Assembly: GCA_021443545.1 (NCBI GenBank)
Contig: JABUTU010000072.1
Location: 1 to 60,013 of the forward strand
Direction: 5' to 3'
Length of the DNA: 60,013 nt
DNA from: Marinilabiliaceae bacterium
Lineage (GTDB): Bacteria; Bacteroidota; Bacteroidia; Bacteroidales; Marinilabiliaceae
Shown: positions 57,243 to 60,013 of the stretch, piece by piece
Layout of the letters: every line of letters begins with the position of its first letter
Position numbering within the stretch: the first letter of the stretch is position 1
The notes under the pieces: generated by a model
Told to the model about the DNA's origin: nothing
Seen by the model: the letters and a program-made list of their open reading frames with translations, nothing else
The model's database searches: none
Position numbers and translations under genes: made by a program

Positions 57243-57485
57243 ATGAAAGAAAGTAATTTTATATTGTTAATTGTAATATTAACATCGGTAATAACTATAC
57301 CAGTTCGAGCATGTTTGAATTATATATTTGACATGTACATAATGGATATGTTTAATATCTCAGGTGGGCTCAAAGGGGCACTTTGTGTATTGTTTACGTT
57401 GATTATTTCGCCTACCATTGTGTTTATTGCCTTGCCTTTAATAAAAAAAATAGTAACATATCTAAATACGCGCAAACGTATTTAA
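57243..57485 (+). CDS. Small two-TM protein, candidate bacteriocin immunity protein
   Basis: 80 residues from ATG 57243; the frame opens 20 codons earlier at 57183, but the later Met begins directly before a hydrophobic helix. Two membrane segments are visible (NFILLIVILTSVITIPVRACL, about 5-25, and LCVLFTLIISPTIVFIALPLI, about 47-68), with a basic C-terminus (TYLNTRKRI). No family recognised. Size, topology and position 67 bp after the bacteriocin-like frame fit an immunity protein. A terminator follows at 57591. Confidence 0.5.
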   Translation: MKESNFILLIVILTSVITIPVRACLNYIFDMYIMDMFNISGGLKGALCVLFTLIISPTIVFIALPLIKKIVTYLNTRKRI

Positions 57486-57590
57486 CCACTTTATAGTTAT
57501 TTTATCTTGAAAGGGAAGCATTTAAGTGTGCTTTTAAGAATATACAAATCCGTGTAATAGACTTACTGGTTAGCAGGCGTAACCAACTTG

Positions 57591-57627
57591 CCCTGTGGAG
57601 AGTCTCTGTTAATCTCCACAGGGTTTT
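57591..57627 (+). terminator. Terminator after the small two-TM gene
   Basis: Perfect 11-bp stem CCCTGTGGAGA/TCTCCACAGGG, 11-nt loop, then TTTT. Confidence 0.85.
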
Positions 57628-57711
57628 GTTTTAAAGGACAAAGCAAGAGTTCGTTTGTAGTCTGCGTTGATTTTTGACCTATGGATTTTGTTTTCACTGA
57701 GATGCAAAATT

Positions 57712-58260
57712 ATGAAACAGATATTTTTTTTTCTTTCATTTGCCTTGTGGACATTGTCTTTCATCATTCGATTGTCTGTTCATATAGAGCCCGTAGTAAA
57801 TGATAATGGAGGCCGCACAAATAAAGTCGTAGAGAATATAATTGAGGCTGCTGATAATAATGATGACGTTAGAACCTTTGAATTGATTTTTATAAACAAT
57901 ATAAAAGGGTGTGCTATCAATGTGCTCGGGGGTGTGCTCTTATCTGTCGCAACTATAGTAAATCTGCTGATTAACGGATTAGCTGCCGCCGATGTATTCC
58001 GTTCGACCTGTGATGCTGGGTTTTCGTTGTCTACTATGCTTAAGGCAACGCTTCCACATAGTTTTGAACTTGTCGGTTTTTGGCTTTCAGGAACGGTAGG
58101 CTTTATGATCACCTGGCAGATGATTAGGTTTATGACCGGGAAAGAAGCTTTTAGTATGCTTGTGCTTAAGCAAATGGGAACGCTCCTATTTGTTACGGTG
58201 ATAATTATCCTGTGTGCAGCTTATGTTGAAGCGTATATATCAATGAATATAATGAAATGA
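57712..58260 (+). CDS. SpoIIM/DUF95-like membrane protein
   Basis: 182 residues from ATG 57712; a frame from 57667 adds 15 codons without improving the first helix. Four or five membrane segments are seen. FELIFINNIKGCAINVLGGVLLSVATIVNLLINGLAAADVF and the later LPHSFELVGFWLSGTVGFMI block match the SpoIIM/DUF95 family (N-N-I, G-N-G and P-H-x-x-E positions). Members occur as accessory or immunity genes in circular bacteriocin clusters and in Bacteroidetes operons of unknown role. It overlaps the next gene by four bases (ATGA). Confidence 0.7.
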   Translation: MKQIFFFLSFALWTLSFIIRLSVHIEPVVNDNGGRTNKVVENIIEAADNNDDVRTFELIFINNIKGCAINVLGGVLLSVATIVNLLINGLAAADVFRSTCDAGFSLSTMLKATLPHSFELVGFWLSGTVGFMITWQMIRFMTGKEAFSMLVLKQMGTLLFVTVIIILCAAYVEAYISMNIMK

Positions 58261-58823
58261 AAAATTTTGTAGAAAAGATTGTAGCTCTACCTAAATGGTG
58301 TGGCTTATGTGTTGTTCTGATTTATGCAGTTACTGCGGCAGAGTATTTGTCGGTAATTAACCAACTTTTTATGGGGCCTGAGATTGAATATACAAATATA
58401 CATAGATTCTTTATGGGATTTAGTTATTTTTCCGTCATAGCCTCATCAATTGCAGTTTGGGTGGTACTTTCATTGTTGTTGCATCTTACCGCATTGTTAT
58501 TAGATGGAGAACAGAAATTCGTCACATTGCTACATGTCATTACTTTGCCATTCATTATTCCAGCTGTGTGTATGTTTATTGCTATTCTATTGTTAGACGA
58601 CATAGATGTGGGCGGCGGAGAAGATATGGTAGATATGCTACAACAAATTGACATGTTAAATATTGTTACATGGATTGTAAATGGAGCGTTCGTTCTGTTT
58701 TATGCTATAATTGCATGTGGCATACACTATCTGTATAACATAAATTGGATTCGTTCTTTCTTGTCGGTCATTATTCCAATAGTATCTATTTGGGGAGTCG
58801 CAGAACTGTTTTCGTTGATTTGA
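58257..58823 (+). CDS. Polytopic membrane protein (Yip1-like topology), unknown function
   Basis: 188 residues with five predicted membrane segments (for example WCGLCVVLIYAVTAAEYL, SVIASSIAVWVVLSLLLHLTALLL, VITLPFIIPAVCMFIAILLL, IVNGAFVLFYAIIACGIHYL and FLSVIIPIVSIWGVAEL). An acidic loop (DDIDVGGGEDMVDML) lies between segments 3 and 4. The layout resembles YIP1-domain proteins but I cannot prove homology. Translational overlap with the SpoIIM-like gene suggests that the two form a membrane complex. Confidence 0.55.
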   Translation: MKNFVEKIVALPKWCGLCVVLIYAVTAAEYLSVINQLFMGPEIEYTNIHRFFMGFSYFSVIASSIAVWVVLSLLLHLTALLLDGEQKFVTLLHVITLPFIIPAVCMFIAILLLDDIDVGGGEDMVDMLQQIDMLNIVTWIVNGAFVLFYAIIACGIHYLYNINWIRSFLSVIIPIVSIWGVAELFSLI

Positions 58824-58928
58824 TAATAATGTAGATATTATATCAGTATTGTAGAGCTCAAAATAGCACAATTCATTGCCCTGAATCCTCGATAGTATAC
58901 TATTCAAGATGCTTTATTGCAAAAGTAA

Positions 58929-58963
58929 GGGCTGATACAACGAGAGATGTATCAGCCCATCTT
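58929..58963 (+). terminator. Hairpin/terminator after the membrane pair
   Basis: Perfect 11-bp stem GGGCTGATACA/TGTATCAGCCC followed by ATCTTTC; the T run is short. It could serve both convergent transcripts. Confidence 0.65.
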
Positions 58964-59051
58964 TCTTGACCAATGCTAAACTTTGCCATGCATTGATGTT
59001 ACTTTTATAGTCTGAGCAAAGAGTTAGATCAACAATAGTAACTTTTAAGCC

Positions 59052-59585
59052 TTAGAAGGGCATATCGTCGTCTGGAGCGCTTTGTTGAGGAGCAGCGCTC
59101 TGAGTAGGAGGTGCTGGAGACTGAGCAGCGGGGGCTTGGAAAGGCTGCTGTGGGTATGCTGGCTGTTGGGGTTGCTGAAACCCTGGTTGCTGGAATCCTG
59201 GCTGCTGAAATCCGCTTTGTTGGAATCCCTGTTGCTGAGGATAACCCTGTTGAGGATAACCCTGTTGAGGATACCCCTGTTGCATTTGCTGCCCAGTGTA
59301 TGGTGTTACTCTCCATGCGCTCAGGTTGAGCAGAGCTCTCTCCTCGCCCTGAGGGTTGGTCCACAGACGCCCGCGAAGGTCGTATGTAACAACAATTTCA
59401 TCACCGACGTTGAATGAGTCAATTGCATTAAGACTATTGCCGGAAGCTTGGAATGGAACGAAGTTGCTCCATTGTGGATTCTGTGGGTTGGGCTCTTCAA
59501 CTATGAATTCGCGGAATTGAAAACCATTGTTGCCGCGAGTTTGAATCTCTCCCTTTTTGTAGAGTTTACCAATAAGTTCGGCCAT
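59052..59585 (-). CDS. DUF3127 OB-fold protein with SSB-like acidic C-terminal tip
   Basis: 177 residues. The N-terminal 90 residues (MAELIGKLYKKGEIQTR, FREFIVEE, VGDEIVVTYDLRGRLW) fit DUF3127, a small OB-fold family of Bacteroidetes. Residues 95-165 are a Gln/Pro/Gly/Tyr-rich linker with repeats of Q-Q-G-Y-P and Q-Q-P-G-F. The last six residues DDDMPF closely match the SSB tip DDDIPF, which recruits repair and replication proteins. A single-stranded nucleic-acid-binding accessory role is inferred. A clear promoter lies at 59622-59652. Confidence 0.8.
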   Translation of the reverse strand: MAELIGKLYKKGEIQTRGNNGFQFREFIVEEPNPQNPQWSNFVPFQASGNSLNAIDSFNVGDEIVVTYDLRGRLWTNPQGEERALLNLSAWRVTPYTGQQMQQGYPQQGYPQQGYPQQQGFQQSGFQQPGFQQPGFQQPQQPAYPQQPFQAPAAQSPAPPTQSAAPQQSAPDDDMPF

Positions 59586-59621
59586 TTGTTTAGATGTTTA
59601 GTTATTCTTTGTTTAAAGTCC

Positions 59622-59652
59622 CAAAGGTATGTAATTCGATTTTAATAGTCAA
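59622..59652 (-). promoter_or_regulatory. Promoter of the DUF3127 gene
   Basis: On the minus strand TTG (59650-59652), 20 nt, TACCTTTG (59622-59629), 37 bp before the ATG. Confidence 0.78.
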
Positions 59653-59761
59653 TAGTTTAAGGAGAGAACTTATGGTAAAAATTAGTCTTCTTGTATGTTG
59701 TTGTTTGATAGTTCTTTACTGCTGAGGAGAAAAATATTTTCAAAAAAATAGGGTAAATCGC

Positions 59762-59791
59762 TTGTGGATTCAAAAAAGCGTTATACCTTTG
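59762..59791 (+). promoter_or_regulatory. tRNA operon promoter
   Basis: TTG (59762-59764), 19 nt, TACCTTTG (59784-59791), 61 bp before the mature tRNA-Ser. Confidence 0.7.
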
Positions 59792-59851
59792 CATCCGCAA
59801 TCGAGAAGAGACGGACCTCTTCGAGAGAGCTGGAACGTACATTGCAAGTTT

Positions 59852-59941
<90 letters not shown>

Positions 59942-59996
59942 GATGAAGTGTGAGGGAGGCGGAATAGAAAGAAGGTAAGTTTGTAGAATGAATATT

Positions 59997-60013
59997 CGGG
60001 GTGTAGCGCAGTC
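59997..60013 (+). tRNA. tRNA, 5' part only, probably tRNA-Pro
   Basis: CGGGGTGTAGCGCAGTC at the right edge is the typical start (acceptor plus D arm) of bacterial tRNA-Pro. The anticodon is beyond the window. It lies 57 bp after tRNA-Ser, so the two may be cotranscribed. Confidence 0.7.

Noticed and set aside
59160-59285. Repeated DNA in the DUF3127 gene as a CRISPR-like or mobile repeat
   Set aside because: The repeats are in frame and encode the Gln/Pro/Gly/Tyr linker of the protein.

Overview
The window reads as a chromosomal segment of a Bacteroidales bacterium, probably in or near Prevotellaceae. The grounds are a complete starch-utilisation (Sus) locus with SusC/SusD/SusE/SusF homologues, lipoprotein signals, BACON and FISUMP-type surface proteins, and many promoters of the Bacteroidetes type (TTG, about 19-20 nt, then TAnnTTTG).

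Region 1 (1-23.2 kb). A Sus locus on the minus strand (523-18896) has at least three transcription units: malT / maltose phosphorylase / susA; susC-D-E-F; and susG-susB. A YfiR-like gene lies between the last two. SusD/E/F and SusG act at the cell surface, SusC imports oligosaccharides, SusA and SusB act in the periplasm, MalT crosses the inner membrane, and GH65 phosphorolyses maltose. All three units have LacI/PurR-type palindromes (consensus CGCAAACGTTTGCG) about 55-100 bp upstream of the predicted -7 box. A LacI-family regulator is encoded 22 kb away (41398-42417). The locus is bracketed by two related FISUMP-type genes (left edge and 20801-23104) with near-identical 3' flanks but strongly divergent C-terminal cores. 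The second gene is preceded by an (AGCA)11 tract inside a small open frame and by a strong hairpin.

Region 2 (23.3-30.4 kb). This holds an AAA-ATPase/nuclease-like protein of a multicopy Bacteroidetes family, a GH31 enzyme with a PA14 insert, a flavodoxin-like lipoprotein and a GH8 exo-oligoxylanase-like lipoprotein.

Region 3 (30.5-42.4 kb). This holds nadB, then infA-rpmJ-rpsM-rpsK-rpsD-rpoA-rplQ with its own promoter, an inner-membrane OmpA-domain protein paired with a HerA/DUF853 ATPase, a large outer-membrane beta-barrel protein and the LacI regulator.

Region 4 (42.5-57 kb). This holds queuosine-precursor genes (queF, and queC-queE as an overlapping pair), a polytopic membrane protein followed by a beta-propeller lipoprotein with a CxxCH motif, an orphan chemoreceptor, coaX, a TPR protein, a DUF151 nuclease, an SpmA/SpmB-type membrane protein and lysC-lysA.

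Region 5 (57-60 kb). This holds a start-less bacteriocin-like peptide reading frame directly after lysA, a two-TM small protein, a SpoIIM/DUF95-like protein overlapping a polytopic membrane protein, an OB-fold DUF3127 protein with an SSB-like acidic tip, tRNA-Ser(GCU), and the start of a tRNA-Pro.

The most interesting signals are: (a) the FISUMP genes that look like targets of a diversification system, one of which also sits behind a phase-variation-type tetranucleotide repeat; (b) the bacteriocin/immunity-like island after lysA; and (c) the operator set linking the Sus units to a LacI-type regulator rather than SusR.
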